From Sutterella wadsworthensis (GTDB lineage Bacteria; Pseudomonadota; Gammaproteobacteria; Burkholderiales; Burkholderiaceae_F), in assembly GCF_003315195.1 (NCBI RefSeq), contig NZ_QNRV01000016.1, positions 1 through 61,159 on the forward strand: 61,159 nucleotides of DNA. The letters run 5' to 3'. The position numbers were made by a program, and so were the translations under genes. The notes beneath the pieces were generated by a model. That model was not told the DNA's origin and searched no databases. It saw nothing but the letters and a program-made list of their open reading frames with translations. Positions 53,130-61,159 of this stretch are shown here, one piece after another (within the stretch, counting starts at the first letter, position 1; every line of letters starts with the position of its first letter).

Positions 53130-53984
53130 ATGCACTTTCAACATGCGACCGACGCCTTCACTCTGAAAAACGGCGTCAAAATTCCATGCATCGGCTTTGG
53201 CACCTGGCAGTCTGCCGACGGTCCCACTGCAGAAAATGCCGTGCGTGAAGCCATTGAAGCCGGCTACCGTCATATTGACACCGCCGCGATCTACCACAAC
53301 GAGCGCAGCGTCGGCCGCGGGATCAAGGATTCCGGCATCAAGCGTGAAGACATTTTCGTAACCAGCAAGGTCTGGAATACTTGCCGCGGTTACCAGACAA
53401 CGCTCGAAGCTTTCGAAAAAACGCTTTCTGATCTGCAGCTCGACTACCTTGACCTCTACCTCATCCATTGGCCGGCTTCGCCTTCGCGCTTTGCAAACTG
53501 GACGGAACTCAACCTTGAAACCTGGCGTGCTCTCACTGAGCTCTATAAGGCTGGACGCATCCGTGCTATCGGCGTCTCCAATTTCCGCCCGGCGCACCTT
53601 GAGCCGCTGATGCAGACTGAAGTGCAGCCCATGGTGAATCAAATTGAATATCACCCGGGCTACCTGCAGCGCGAAATCGTCGATTACTGCCGTGCTCACG
53701 AAATTCTGGTCGAAGCCTGGAGTCCGCTCGGCTGCGGACGCGTGCTTACGGATCCTCGGCTGGTTGCCTTGGCCGAACGCCTCGGCATCACCACCGCGCA
53801 GCTTGCACTTCGCTTCTGCCTTGAAACCGGTACCTTACCGTTGCCCAAGTCCGTTACTCCCGAACGCATTCGCGCAAATCTCAACGTTTTCAGCTTTGCT
53901 CTGCCCGCGGACGTCATTGCCGAAATCCAGGCATTCCCGGAATTCGGCTTTTCCGGGCAAGATCCGGACAAAGTCACATTCTGA
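53130..53984 (+). CDS. Aldo/keto reductase (DkgA/DkgB-like)
   Basis: 284 residues from ATG 53130 (MHFQHATDAFTLKNGVKIP), AAGGAT upstream. AKR signatures: GYRHIDTAAIYHNERSVG (catalytic Asp/Tyr), LDLYLIHWP, RAIGVSNF and LPLPKSVTPERIRAN (NADPH site). It reduces keto groups such as 2,5-diketogluconate or methylglyoxal with NADPH. An upstream in-frame ATG (53058) overlaps the terminator tail and is unlikely to be the start. Confidence 0.92.
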   Translation: MHFQHATDAFTLKNGVKIPCIGFGTWQSADGPTAENAVREAIEAGYRHIDTAAIYHNERSVGRGIKDSGIKREDIFVTSKVWNTCRGYQTTLEAFEKTLSDLQLDYLDLYLIHWPASPSRFANWTELNLETWRALTELYKAGRIRAIGVSNFRPAHLEPLMQTEVQPMVNQIEYHPGYLQREIVDYCRAHEILVEAWSPLGCGRVLTDPRLVALAERLGITTAQLALRFCLETGTLPLPKSVTPERIRANLNVFSFALPADVIAEIQAFPEFGFSGQDPDKVTF

Positions 53985-54073
53985 TGGATCTTCAAAAAAG
54001 GATGGCTTGCGAGCCAAACGCTCTTAAATAAGAAAGCCGCATACGCCAACACCTTGGCCAAGCCAGCCAGCGA

Positions 54074-54115
54074 CAAGTCATGCCGATGCCTGATGCACCG
54101 GCATGACTTGCTTTT
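54074..54115 (+). terminator. Terminator of the aldo/keto reductase gene
   Basis: 12-bp stem CAAGTCATGCCG (54074-54085) with CGGCATGACTTG (54099-54110), followed by CTTTT. Confidence 0.85.
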
Positions 54116-54262
54116 AAGCTTTAATCCGCAGCGATAGGTCTGCAACTTATTCTTTCGACCGTCTTGTTCAAAGGAACTGTCTGCGCTAGATTACGCGAAC
54201 CAGAGCGTTAACCTTTTTAGGAATAACGACTTCCTTCACTGATTCAGGCGAAAAGACGCTTC

Positions 54263-54928
54263 ATGCTCAAGGCCCAAATTCGCAAGCGTTTAGGAGAGCT
54301 CAGCCTTTCCATTGACCTTTCTGTTGCGAAAGGCATTACAGTGCTGCGCGGCGAATCCGGCTCGGGCAAAACGACTATTGCCAATCTGCTCTCCGGGGCG
54401 CTCAAACCCGACGAAGGAGAGATTGAATTAGAGGGGCGCTCAGTCTTCAGCACTGCGCGCAGCATCAACCTTGCGCCGGAAGCCCGCGGCATCGGATTCG
54501 TTTTTCAAACGGCCCGTCTTCTGCCGCACCTCTCTGTCGAAGAAAATATTCGTTTTCCTCAGACGGCCGGCAGGCGCAGACCGCGAGTTGATTTCGCAGA
54601 AGTGGTGGAGATCCTTGGCCTTGAACGGCTTCTCCATCGTCATCCTGGCAGCCTTTCCGGCGGTGAAGGACAGCGCGTTGCACTGGCTCGCGCACTGATG
54701 GGAACTGAATCGCTTCTCATACTCGATGAGCCGCTTTCGAGCCTTGATCCTGAGCGCCGCAGTCTGCTGATGGGCTTCATCGAACGTGCCGCACAAACGC
54801 TCGATGTTCCGATTCTTTATATCACCCATTCTGAAGAGGAGATGCGGCGGCTCGCCCGACGCGCATTTCTTCTTCAATCTGGCCGTTTGCGAGAAATGGA
54901 TCTCCGCACGGCCGCTTCCCATAATTAG
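54263..54928 (+). CDS. modC: Molybdate ABC transporter ATPase (short)
   Basis: 221 residues. Walker A GESGSGKTTIANLL, Q-loop VFQTARLLPHLSVEEN, signature LSGGEGQRVALARA, Walker B LLILDEPLSSLDP, switch His in YITHSEEE. ModC group by context with modA and modB. The C-terminal MOBE/TOBE regulatory domain found in many ModC proteins (about 350 residues) is missing, so molybdate feedback on the ATPase is not expected. 16 bp before modA, in the order C-A-B. Confidence 0.88.
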   Translation: MLKAQIRKRLGELSLSIDLSVAKGITVLRGESGSGKTTIANLLSGALKPDEGEIELEGRSVFSTARSINLAPEARGIGFVFQTARLLPHLSVEENIRFPQTAGRRRPRVDFAEVVEILGLERLLHRHPGSLSGGEGQRVALARALMGTESLLILDEPLSSLDPERRSLLMGFIERAAQTLDVPILYITHSEEEMRRLARRAFLLQSGRLREMDLRTAASHN

Positions 54929-54943
54929 AGGAGTTTACAGACA

Positions 54944-55684
54944 ATGAAGCTGTTCACATCTACATTGATCACTGCCGCTGCCGCCCTGACCCTTGCCGGC
55001 GCAGCACAAGCCCAGGTCACCGTCACGACAGGCGGCGGCTATATCAAAATGGTTGAGGCACTGACCGCCCAATATGAAAAAGACACCGGCGCAAAAGTTG
55101 AAAAGGCTTTCGGCGGCAACATCGGTCAGATGCTCGCTCAGGTTGAAAGCGGCAGTCCGGTTACAGTCGTTGTTTCGGATGCTACGAGTCTCAAAAAATT
55201 CACAAAAGCACTGAATGCTGATGCCGGGGTCCGTTTGGGCGATACGCCGCTGATCCTCATTTGGCGCAAAGGCCTGACGCTCGCATCGCCCGAAGATCTG
55301 ACCAGCGATGCCGTCAAACGCGTGGCGATGCCCGACCCGAAGGCCGCAGTCTACGGACGCGCAGCCAAGGAATACCTCGATGGTTCCGGACTTGCAGAAA
55401 AAATCGCTGGGAAGCTCAATGTGGTTTCAATGGTGCCTCAGGTGATGTCCTATGTCTCCCGCGCAGAGATGGATGCGGGCTTTGTCAATCTCCTCGCAGC
55501 TCGTCAAGGCAAAGACAAGATCGGCGGCTTTGTCGCTGTGAAAGAAGGTTACGAACCTATTCGCATGACTGCTCAGCCAGTAAAAGGCGCAGCGGGCGAA
55601 GCCGATGACGTCAAAGCGTTTTTAACCTGGCTGGGGAGCCCCAAAGCCGACGCGGTGCTCGAGAAGTTTGGTGTTTCTCGTTAA
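54944..55684 (+). CDS. modA: Molybdate-binding periplasmic protein
   Basis: 246 residues. Sec signal MKLFTSTLITAAAALTLAGAAQAQ, then a binding protein fold with GGGYIKMVEALTAQYEKDTGAKV, the SGSPVTVVVSDATSL region and DPKAAVYGRAAKEYL. The shape fits molybdate/tungstate-binding ModA; AGGAG precedes the ATG. Molybdate uptake supports molybdoenzymes, none of which lies in the window. Confidence 0.88.
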   Translation: MKLFTSTLITAAAALTLAGAAQAQVTVTTGGGYIKMVEALTAQYEKDTGAKVEKAFGGNIGQMLAQVESGSPVTVVVSDATSLKKFTKALNADAGVRLGDTPLILIWRKGLTLASPEDLTSDAVKRVAMPDPKAAVYGRAAKEYLDGSGLAEKIAGKLNVVSMVPQVMSYVSRAEMDAGFVNLLAARQGKDKIGGFVAVKEGYEPIRMTAQPVKGAAGEADDVKAFLTWLGSPKADAVLEKFGVSR

Positions 55685-55729
55685 TCCCTTCGTTAGGCTT
55701 AATGCCTCCTTGAGAGGGAGACCGAAATC

Positions 55730-56428
55730 GTGACAGAAAGCTGGCTCTCGGCACTGAAGTCGCCGGAACTTATTTTTGCCGTCATGCTCACGGCAAAAAC
55801 CTGCCTGGTGGCGGGAGCCGGATTTCTCGTGCTTGCACCCCCGCTCGCTTGGCTCTTCGCCCGGCGAGAAGGCGTTGGCGTGCGGGCACTGAGCTTTTTC
55901 GTTACCTTGCCGCTTGTCTTTCCGCCTGTTGCATTAGGCTACCTTCTGCTGCTACTCATCGGACGGAGCGGCCCGTTGGGCGGCATGCTCGATGCGGTCG
56001 GCATTTCAATCGTCTTCACGCCTTGGGCGGTCTATCTGGCTGCCTTCATCGCGGGACTGCCGCTCGTCATTCGCCCGATTCAGGGAGCGCTTGCAAGCGA
56101 ACAGCTCAAAGCGCTTGAATTTGCTGCGCGCGTGCACGGCGCACCGCCGCTCACCGTCTACCGCAAAGTTACTCTGCCGCTTGTACGCGGCCAGATTCTC
56201 TCCGGGTTGCTGCTCGGCATTTCTCGCGCAAGCGGCGAAGTTGGCATCACGATGATGGTGGGCGGGAACATTTCCGACCGCACCAATACACTCTCGCTTG
56301 AGATTTGGAATGCGGTTTCACGGGCAGACTTTGATGTTGCGACCACGCTCTGCCTGCTGCTTTCAGCCTTCACGCTTTTCATTTTTATCGTGCTCGACCG
56401 TCTGCAGCGCCGCGCCGGCGCACTTTAA
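55730..56428 (+). CDS. modB: Molybdate ABC transporter permease
   Basis: 232 residues from a GTG at 55730 (GGGAG upstream). Five or six membrane helices; LPLVFPPVALGYLLLLLIG and the EAA loop region EFAARVHGAPPLTVYRKVTLP followed by RASGEVGITMMVGGNI are typical ModB/CysT-type features. Third gene of modCAB. A strong hairpin without T run (56450-56483) follows, facing the convergent Sel1 gene. Confidence 0.9.
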   Translation: MTESWLSALKSPELIFAVMLTAKTCLVAGAGFLVLAPPLAWLFARREGVGVRALSFFVTLPLVFPPVALGYLLLLLIGRSGPLGGMLDAVGISIVFTPWAVYLAAFIAGLPLVIRPIQGALASEQLKALEFAARVHGAPPLTVYRKVTLPLVRGQILSGLLLGISRASGEVGITMMVGGNISDRTNTLSLEIWNAVSRADFDVATTLCLLLSAFTLFIFIVLDRLQRRAGAL

Positions 56429-56449
56429 AGCGGTCCTAGGGCCTTTCAG

Positions 56450-56483
56450 CAGCGTCCGCGAAAGCTTTGTTTCGCGGATGCTG
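56450..56483. terminator. Convergent hairpin between modB and Sel1 gene
   Basis: 14-bp stem CAGCGTCCGCGAAA (56450-56463) with TTTCGCGGATGCTG (56470-56483), one G-T pair, 6-nt loop. No T run on either strand, so it may work with Rho or simply protect mRNA ends. Confidence 0.5.
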
Positions 56484-56500
56484 AAATGAAACGTCTGATT

Positions 56501-57244
56501 TTAGTCACCGGCCCCCAAAGCCTTAAGCGACTCCAGCACGGATTCCTTCGTCAGCTTCTCCGCTTTGGCCAGCTGATCGGCGGACAGTTCGTGGCGCAAC
56601 ACGCGGGCATCTGCCGCTGCATTGCGGTCTGGAGCATAGTTTTTTTGAGCCTGTGAAGCAGCGCGCATCAGTACATACGCCGCTGCCGGATCCTTATCCA
56701 CGCCGTCCCCCGTCATCAGAAGCTGAGCCAATGCACGCTGAGCACCGGGGAAGCCTCCGTTGGCTCCGCGCCAGTACCATTTAGCCGCTTCCTTGAAGTC
56801 AACTTCCTGGCCGTTGCCCTGAGCAAAATAATCTCCAATGTTGCGCATGGCTTCCGAACTGCCGTGCTTGGCGGCCACACGGTCCCAAATCAGCGCCTGA
56901 CGCGGATCGAGTTTGACGCCGAGACCGGCACGATAGGCCGAGGCAAGCGCAAGCTGGCAGTCAACATCACCGAGATAGGCGCCTTTTTCCCACCAGGCGG
57001 TAGCGCTGAGCGGCTGACGGTGCGTACCAAGTCCCTGATTGAGCATGTCACCCAAGTAGTACATTGCCCTGGGGTTGTCCTTTGCTGCTTCCTTTTGGAA
57101 AAGCTTCGTCGCCTCAGCGTATCTCTGCGCTTCAAGAAGCTTGACGCCGTCTTCAATGGGGCCGGCAGCAGCCAGCGCAGAAACCATTAAAAGCGAAGAA
57201 CAAAGTGCGGCACTCAAAGCAGCACGGGCGAAATTCTGGGTCAT
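56501..57244 (-). CDS. Exported Sel1-repeat protein
   Basis: 247 residues from ATG 57244 (MTQNFARAALSAALCSS), AAGGAG seven bases upstream; signal peptide ending ..VSALAAAG. Then Sel1-type helical repeats: AMYYLGDMLNQGLGTHRQPLSATAWWEKGA, ASAYRAGLGVKLDPRQALIWDRVAA, NIGDYFAQGNGQEVDFKEAAKWYWRGA and so on. Such proteins are scaffolds for periplasmic protein contacts; the partner is unknown. Confidence 0.85.
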   Translation of the reverse strand: MTQNFARAALSAALCSSLLMVSALAAAGPIEDGVKLLEAQRYAEATKLFQKEAAKDNPRAMYYLGDMLNQGLGTHRQPLSATAWWEKGAYLGDVDCQLALASAYRAGLGVKLDPRQALIWDRVAAKHGSSEAMRNIGDYFAQGNGQEVDFKEAAKWYWRGANGGFPGAQRALAQLLMTGDGVDKDPAAAYVLMRAASQAQKNYAPDRNAAADARVLRHELSADQLAKAEKLTKESVLESLKALGAGD

Positions 57245-57336
57245 CAGGATGCTCCTTAATACGATCGGCGGCACGCTTGCCCATTCAGGCCATATGCCGC
57301 TCATTTTCTTCTGCACGCCAATCTAGCAAGTCAACC

Positions 57337-58704
57337 TTAAGCGGATCTGCTCTCGGAAGACCTTCCGTCGGCAAGCAGCACCGGCTCATGACCGCGGGGT
57401 ACAGTCGGCATCTTTTCATCTGTCACAGGCAAACGCTCGATGAGTTCAGCAACAGGCTGATCAATCATCGGATCACGCAGGAACTCGCGGTACCATGCAA
57501 AAAGCGGGCCCTCCGGTTTATTGACATTCGGCTGGGCCGGCTGAACCAGACCATTGCAGGGATCAATCAGCAGCACGGCAAAGGCATCGGCCAGCGTTTT
57601 TTTCTCCGGATCGCACAAAAGCGCCCAACCGGTTTCCCGCCGCTTTTCGTCGAGCACCACCGGGGCGCAGTAGCCTTTTTCAGAGAGTTTCACAAGGATG
57701 CGCTCGATCCCCTGAGGATAGCTGTCCACTGCACGAGAAAGCGCCAGCTCAGACACACAGGGAGATCCCGACGCTCGAGCGCTCGTGAGTTCGCGAAGCA
57801 ACGCAAGCCCTGTGAGGAAATCGTTTCCAAGCTTATATGAATCAGCGAATCGTCCGGAAGTGAGCTGCGGAAGCGTCGCGGTAATCGCAGCCCCAGCGAA
57901 AACAAGCATCCAGGCAATATAAAACCAGAGCAAAAATACCGGAAAGGCCACAAAGGCGCCGTAGATAGAAGAGAGCGTCCCTGCGGTGATGTAATACTCG
58001 AAAGCCTCGCGGAATACCTGCCCGGCCAAAGCGACAGCAGCACCGCCCGTCAGCGCATGCGTGAACGGCACACGGCAGTTGGGAACCAGTTTGAAGAGAA
58101 TGGCATAGCCAATGGTCTGCAGGATGATCTGAATAAGTGCGAAAAGCCAGCCCGGCAGCCCCCCAGTCCCTGCTGCCCCTGCGGCGATGCGGATGGCTTG
58201 CGTTGAAAGCGTGATTGAGAGCGCAATGGCAATGGGCCCAAGCGTGAGAAGTGCCCAGTAAATCATCGCCCGCTGAGCCCACGAACGCATGCGGCGAACG
58301 CGAAAGATGCGGTTCACCGTCACGAAGAACTTATCAATCATCAGGAGCGCAGTGAGTGCCAAACCAGCCAGACCAAAAGCACCAAGGCCGGAAGCATGGT
58401 CACTGAAGACCTTCAAGTACTTCATGATCACTTCGCTGTAGGAGAGCGGCAGCACTGACATTACCGCTTCCTCGAGCGCTGCCCGCGTCTCAGAAAAACT
58501 CGGGAACGCTGCAAAAGCAGCAAGCGAGACAGCCAAGAGCGGAACAAGCGAAAGTAGCGTCGTCAATGTCATTGACGAAGCTACTTCCTGAAGCTGCGCC
58601 TCTCGCATACGAGCCACCGCGAACCCGGCCAAGTTTCGAAGCGTATTCAAGAGCTGCCGGCGGCGAAGAGCCGTAAGGAGCGGTGTATTTTCGGGTATTG
58701 ACAT
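57337..58704 (-). CDS. YihY/BrkB-family inner-membrane protein
   Basis: 455 residues from ATG 58704 (MSIPENTPLL). Six or so membrane helices in the first about 290 residues with SMTLTTLLSLVPLLAVSLAAF near the start, and the family motif SSIYGAFVAFPVFLLWFYIAW. The old name ribonuclease BN is wrong for this family. The C-terminal about 160 residues are soluble, with a winged-helix-like look (LALSRAVDSYPQGIERILVKLSEKGYC), as in many proteobacterial members. No clear ribosome site. Confidence 0.87.
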   Translation of the reverse strand: MSIPENTPLLTALRRRQLLNTLRNLAGFAVARMREAQLQEVASSMTLTTLLSLVPLLAVSLAAFAAFPSFSETRAALEEAVMSVLPLSYSEVIMKYLKVFSDHASGLGAFGLAGLALTALLMIDKFFVTVNRIFRVRRMRSWAQRAMIYWALLTLGPIAIALSITLSTQAIRIAAGAAGTGGLPGWLFALIQIILQTIGYAILFKLVPNCRVPFTHALTGGAAVALAGQVFREAFEYYITAGTLSSIYGAFVAFPVFLLWFYIAWMLVFAGAAITATLPQLTSGRFADSYKLGNDFLTGLALLRELTSARASGSPCVSELALSRAVDSYPQGIERILVKLSEKGYCAPVVLDEKRRETGWALLCDPEKKTLADAFAVLLIDPCNGLVQPAQPNVNKPEGPLFAWYREFLRDPMIDQPVAELIERLPVTDEKMPTVPRGHEPVLLADGRSSESRSA

Positions 58705-58799
58705 ACAGCATTCGCTCAAAGAAAAAGCATTCCATCTATTTTGGTCATTTTAACCGTCAGTCTGATTGTCTCCGACTGCACTGCAAACATTCACGCGCC

Positions 58800-58850
58800 A
58801 AAATAAAACGACCCGAAGGAACCGCAAAAAAGCCGCTCCTTCGAGTCGTT
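58800..58850 (-). terminator. Terminator of dba-dsbI
   Basis: 14-nt arms AACGACCCGAAGGA (58807-58820) and TCCTTCGAGTCGTT (58837-58850) with one mismatch. On the minus strand it is followed by TTTTATTTT. It lies 65 bp beyond the dsbI stop. Confidence 0.82.
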
Positions 58851-58914
58851 CGGGCCCCTCTGCATCAACCCTAAACGGGTTAGCCGCAGAGACTTGCCGG
58901 GGAGCGTGAAACGC

Positions 58915-60450
58915 TTACATCGTCAGCTTCACGACTCGGTTGGCATCAATCACCTCGAAGGTGCTGCCATCCTTCACCAGGCCGCGAATATCCGTTAATT
59001 CCTCAGGCAGTCCCCAAGCTTCGACCACAGCTTCCTGGGCCACATCGATGACAACGAGTACGTTCCAGTTTTTGGACACGGCATAGAGCTTGCCGTCTTC
59101 ATAGACCATACCGGTCACATAAAGTTCGCCAAGAGAACGATCCTTCTTAAGCATCTCGGCTGTGGGGACAAACTCGCCTGAAAGCATCCAGTCCTTCATC
59201 AGCGCCTTGCTGATGACAAACTGCTTCTTATTCTTGTTGTCAGGCACGGTAGCCATGAAGACATAGCGTCCATCGGTAGCACTCGAATGAATGTACGAGA
59301 ACTTCGCACGTTCCGTATCGATTCGAGCTCGGCCAAGACCGCCGACAGCCTCAATGTGGCTGCGCCCGGCAGTGAAGTTGGGCCAGCCCTGAACATCATC
59401 GGCCTCCGGATTCTGTCGAACACGCAGAAGCGACTTGTTGGAACCCATCAGCACATAAGCGTCTTTGTCCAACGCTGTAATACCCACCAAGTCAAGCACA
59501 TTGGCCGAGAACCAGGGATCCATAGCAGCATGGAACTTGGGTGAGAGGTCGGCGTTGAGGAACCAAAAATCATATTTGGAAGCAATGACGTACTCGCCTC
59601 GAATTTTGGCGATGGTATTAAGTTTGGCCGAAATGCCCGGCACTGCGCGGGTCTCTTCAATTTTGAGGCTGCCGTTGAGTGCGACAGGCGCATTGGCGGC
59701 ATTGTGCTCAAACTTAATTCCGAGGCGTTCAGCGTTGGGCGCATAAGCAAAGTCAGGCTCTTTCACATCTCGTTTGCCGAGGAAATTAAAACCCGAGAAC
59801 ATGCCTTCCCAACTGTCCGAAGACCAAACAATGTACTTCGGATTCCACGAAAAGCGCCAAGGATCTCCCTGCCCCCAGTTTGGCGGAAGACCGGTCGTCC
59901 AAGCCGCCTGAAAAGCGTTCGAAGCAAGAATGAAGGAGACAATGCCGAAGGCGATCTGCATAAAGCCAGTCGTCGGACGCCACCGTTTGCCTTTGAGTTC
60001 CGCGATGAGCGCATCAAAACGCGGAGCAAGGAAAAGTGCGAGTCCGAAAAGCATCACCACACACCAGAAGACGATTTCCGCCCACATTTGAGTGTGAAGT
60101 CCCATGATTTCAAGACCAAAGCCCTGTCCCACATCACGAGCGGCATGGACGCCAAGATGGCGGAAGGATGACCAAAGACCGACGGCAGCCATCACAAGCA
60201 TGGTCGCCAGATACTTTGGCTTGAAACCATATCGCACCATGAAAAGTGCCACGACGCCGATGAAGGCCATTTGCTCACGTTGTCCCCAGCAGAGCGTGCA
60301 GGGGCTGTCACCCATCAGGTAGCCAAGAATGAGGTTGGCAATACCGACCGGGAGAAGAACAATTAATAAGCCTCCCCAGCAGACGATGTCATACCAGGTT
60401 TTGGCTTTTTTGATATCGCCGTCGGTGATCGGCTTGGAATAATCAACCAT
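58915..60450 (-). CDS. dsbI: DsbI: DsbB-like disulfide oxidoreductase with C-terminal beta-propeller-like domain
   Basis: 511 residues from ATG 60450 (MVDYSKPITDGD), 17 bp after dba. The first about 200 residues are a DsbB-like membrane domain with the CTLCW active-site pair (about residue 50). The rest, about 300 residues, is periplasmic and repeat-like, with short WNVLVVID-type strands (YVIASKYDFWFLNAD, KLYAVSKNWNVLVVIDVA), matching the propeller tail of Campylobacter DsbI. DsbI passes electrons from a periplasmic partner to quinone, often for the sulfotransferase AssT. No assT or dsbL is in the window. Confidence 0.88.
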   Translation of the reverse strand: MVDYSKPITDGDIKKAKTWYDIVCWGGLLIVLLPVGIANLILGYLMGDSPCTLCWGQREQMAFIGVVALFMVRYGFKPKYLATMLVMAAVGLWSSFRHLGVHAARDVGQGFGLEIMGLHTQMWAEIVFWCVVMLFGLALFLAPRFDALIAELKGKRWRPTTGFMQIAFGIVSFILASNAFQAAWTTGLPPNWGQGDPWRFSWNPKYIVWSSDSWEGMFSGFNFLGKRDVKEPDFAYAPNAERLGIKFEHNAANAPVALNGSLKIEETRAVPGISAKLNTIAKIRGEYVIASKYDFWFLNADLSPKFHAAMDPWFSANVLDLVGITALDKDAYVLMGSNKSLLRVRQNPEADDVQGWPNFTAGRSHIEAVGGLGRARIDTERAKFSYIHSSATDGRYVFMATVPDNKNKKQFVISKALMKDWMLSGEFVPTAEMLKKDRSLGELYVTGMVYEDGKLYAVSKNWNVLVVIDVAQEAVVEAWGLPEELTDIRGLVKDGSTFEVIDANRVVKLTM

Positions 60451-60467
60451 TTGCAGATCTCCGAAGG

Positions 60468-60635
60468 TTAGAGGTTGAGGACGCCGAGAATGCTCGTCGA
60501 CACGTGGCCGACGTACATGAGTACAACCATGAGCCAGCCGACGATGGTCAGTCTCCAAGCTAATTTTTCATGCTCAGGCTTAAACCAGATCAGCAGCACG
60601 GCGATGAGCAGTATTACAAGCTCAACGAATTCCAT
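60468..60635 (-). CDS. dba: Dba: small membrane protein upstream of dsbI
   Basis: 55 residues, read directly from the minus strand: ATG at 60635, TAA at 60470-60468, AAAGGGAAAG before the start. Sequence features: MEFVELVILLIAVLLIWF membrane helix, a charged link (KPEHEKLAWRL), then a second helix (IVGWLMVVLMYVGHV). Position, size and two-helix shape match Dba, the small protein always found before dsbI in Campylobacter and needed for its function. The gap to dsbI is 17 bp, so they form one operon. Confidence 0.85.
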   Translation of the reverse strand: MEFVELVILLIAVLLIWFKPEHEKLAWRLTIVGWLMVVLMYVGHVSTSILGVLNL

Positions 60636-61035
60636 TTGCTTTCCCTTTGGTAGTTGTTGAGAGCGTTCATAAAGTTGAACGAAGTGCTGGGATTCTGATG
60701 GAGTGCTATTGCTGCTGGAAAGGGTTGATTACAATAAGTAACAGTATTTTTGCTTATATAAAATGATATAAAAAGTCGATATCTAGATAAATATATCTAT
60801 AAACATTTTGGTAAACAATGAATTCAGTAAAAAGTTCCGTTATCCGCTTCTCCATAAACCCGAACTACTGGTCAGTTAAAAATATTTTTTGGTATGCCTG
60901 TATATTTGAAACTTGCGGCGTTGCTGAAAGCGTTTTTTGCTGCTCTGTCGGGATACAAAAAACCTGAGCATGGGTGGATTGCTCCTTGAGTGCCAAAAGG
61001 CGTCGATACGCTAATGCTTAAAAACGGGGCGTCCG
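60636..61035. promoter_or_regulatory. 400-bp AT-rich upstream region of dba-dsbI, no gene seen
   Basis: AT-rich around 60720-60830, with a TATCTAGATA palindrome near 60779-60788 and several TATA-like runs, suitable for the dba-dsbI promoter. Fur control is known in Campylobacter; no Fur box can be claimed here. The right end (61021-61035, AAAACGGGGCGTCCG) is the 3' exon of the intron. Confidence 0.4.
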
Positions 61036-61159
61036 ATCGGGTAGAGAGCGGGTTTGCACCTCGCTCCCTCCCACACCACCGGACGTGCCGTTCGGCATCC
61101 GGCGGTTTCTAAAGTTAGGTTTTGGATTCAGTGGTCAGGCCTTTGACAAGAGACTGTAA
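61036..61159 (-). mobile_element. Group II intron, 3' end (domains V-VI), cut by window edge
   Basis: Read on the minus strand, a domain-V hairpin is clear: CCGCCGGA pairs with TCCGGTGG, a T-A pair leaves a 2-nt CG bulge, then GCC-GAAC-GGC closes the loop. The GTGTGGGAGG linker follows, then domain VI (GAGCG/CGCTC, GGT/ACC, GCAA loop), and the 3' end CTACCCGAT at 61044-61036. The catalytic triad reads CGC and domain VI has no bulged A on its 3' arm, both class IIC-like. The maturase and the 5' part lie outside the window; a short LtrA tail may end near 61115. Confidence 0.78.

Overview
The window looks like a chromosomal segment of an anaerobic or microaerophilic gut betaproteobacterium, most plausibly a Sutterella/Parasutterella-type member of the Burkholderiales. 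This is an inference from gene content: ppsA with its regulator ppsR, an SlmA-type TetR protein, yciB next to a parvulin, dba-dsbI with a propeller-tailed DsbI, and an unusual number of exported fumarate-reductase-like flavoproteins. No rRNA, tRNA or CRISPR array was seen. Both ends are mobile DNA: a transposase cut by the left edge (1-551, minus) and the 3' end of a group II intron cut by the right edge (61036-61159, minus).

Region by region. 0.8-9.9 kb is housekeeping and transport: NfeD/SPFH pair, ppsA divergent from ppsR, slmA-lysE, a Bcr-type MFS pump and an AEC carrier. 10.5-16.4 kb is one operon: a UgpCAEB-like ABC importer followed by a HAD phosphatase and a PHP-domain metallohydrolase. 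16.6-25.3 kb holds ilvD, two small unknowns, and tilS (long basic N-terminal extension) tightly followed by a 1172-residue SF1 helicase. 25.5-30.8 kb holds an M20 peptidase divergent from an FMN-plus-FAD periplasmic reductase, then a DASS dicarboxylate transporter. 31.0-35.4 kb holds a hypoxanthine-DNA glycosylase-like enzyme, a small membrane protein, a DMT exporter, and a four-gene operon of unknown function in which three genes are divergent paralogues of each other.

35.9-46.4 kb is the most striking part. A TtrSR-like two-component system overlaps a Tat-exported flavoprotein gene on the minus strand. Divergently there is a second Tat flavoprotein followed by a tetraheme cytochrome c, and further on a third, Sec-exported flavoprotein behind a 517-bp leader full of dyads. 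The likely logic is that a periplasmic ligand is sensed, reductases that use it or a related compound as electron acceptor are made, and the tetraheme cytochrome passes electrons to them. No quinol-oxidising NapC/CymA-type partner is in the window.

46.7-60.6 kb returns to ordinary functions: serB, a GNAT, an M16 protease, yciB, a parvulin, an aldo/keto reductase, modCAB, a Sel1-repeat protein, a YihY/BrkB membrane protein, and dba-dsbI. The 55-codon dba gene is easily missed.

Coordinates of starts were chosen by in-frame ATG/GTG plus Shine-Dalgarno where visible; all functions are from motif recognition by eye, with no database search.
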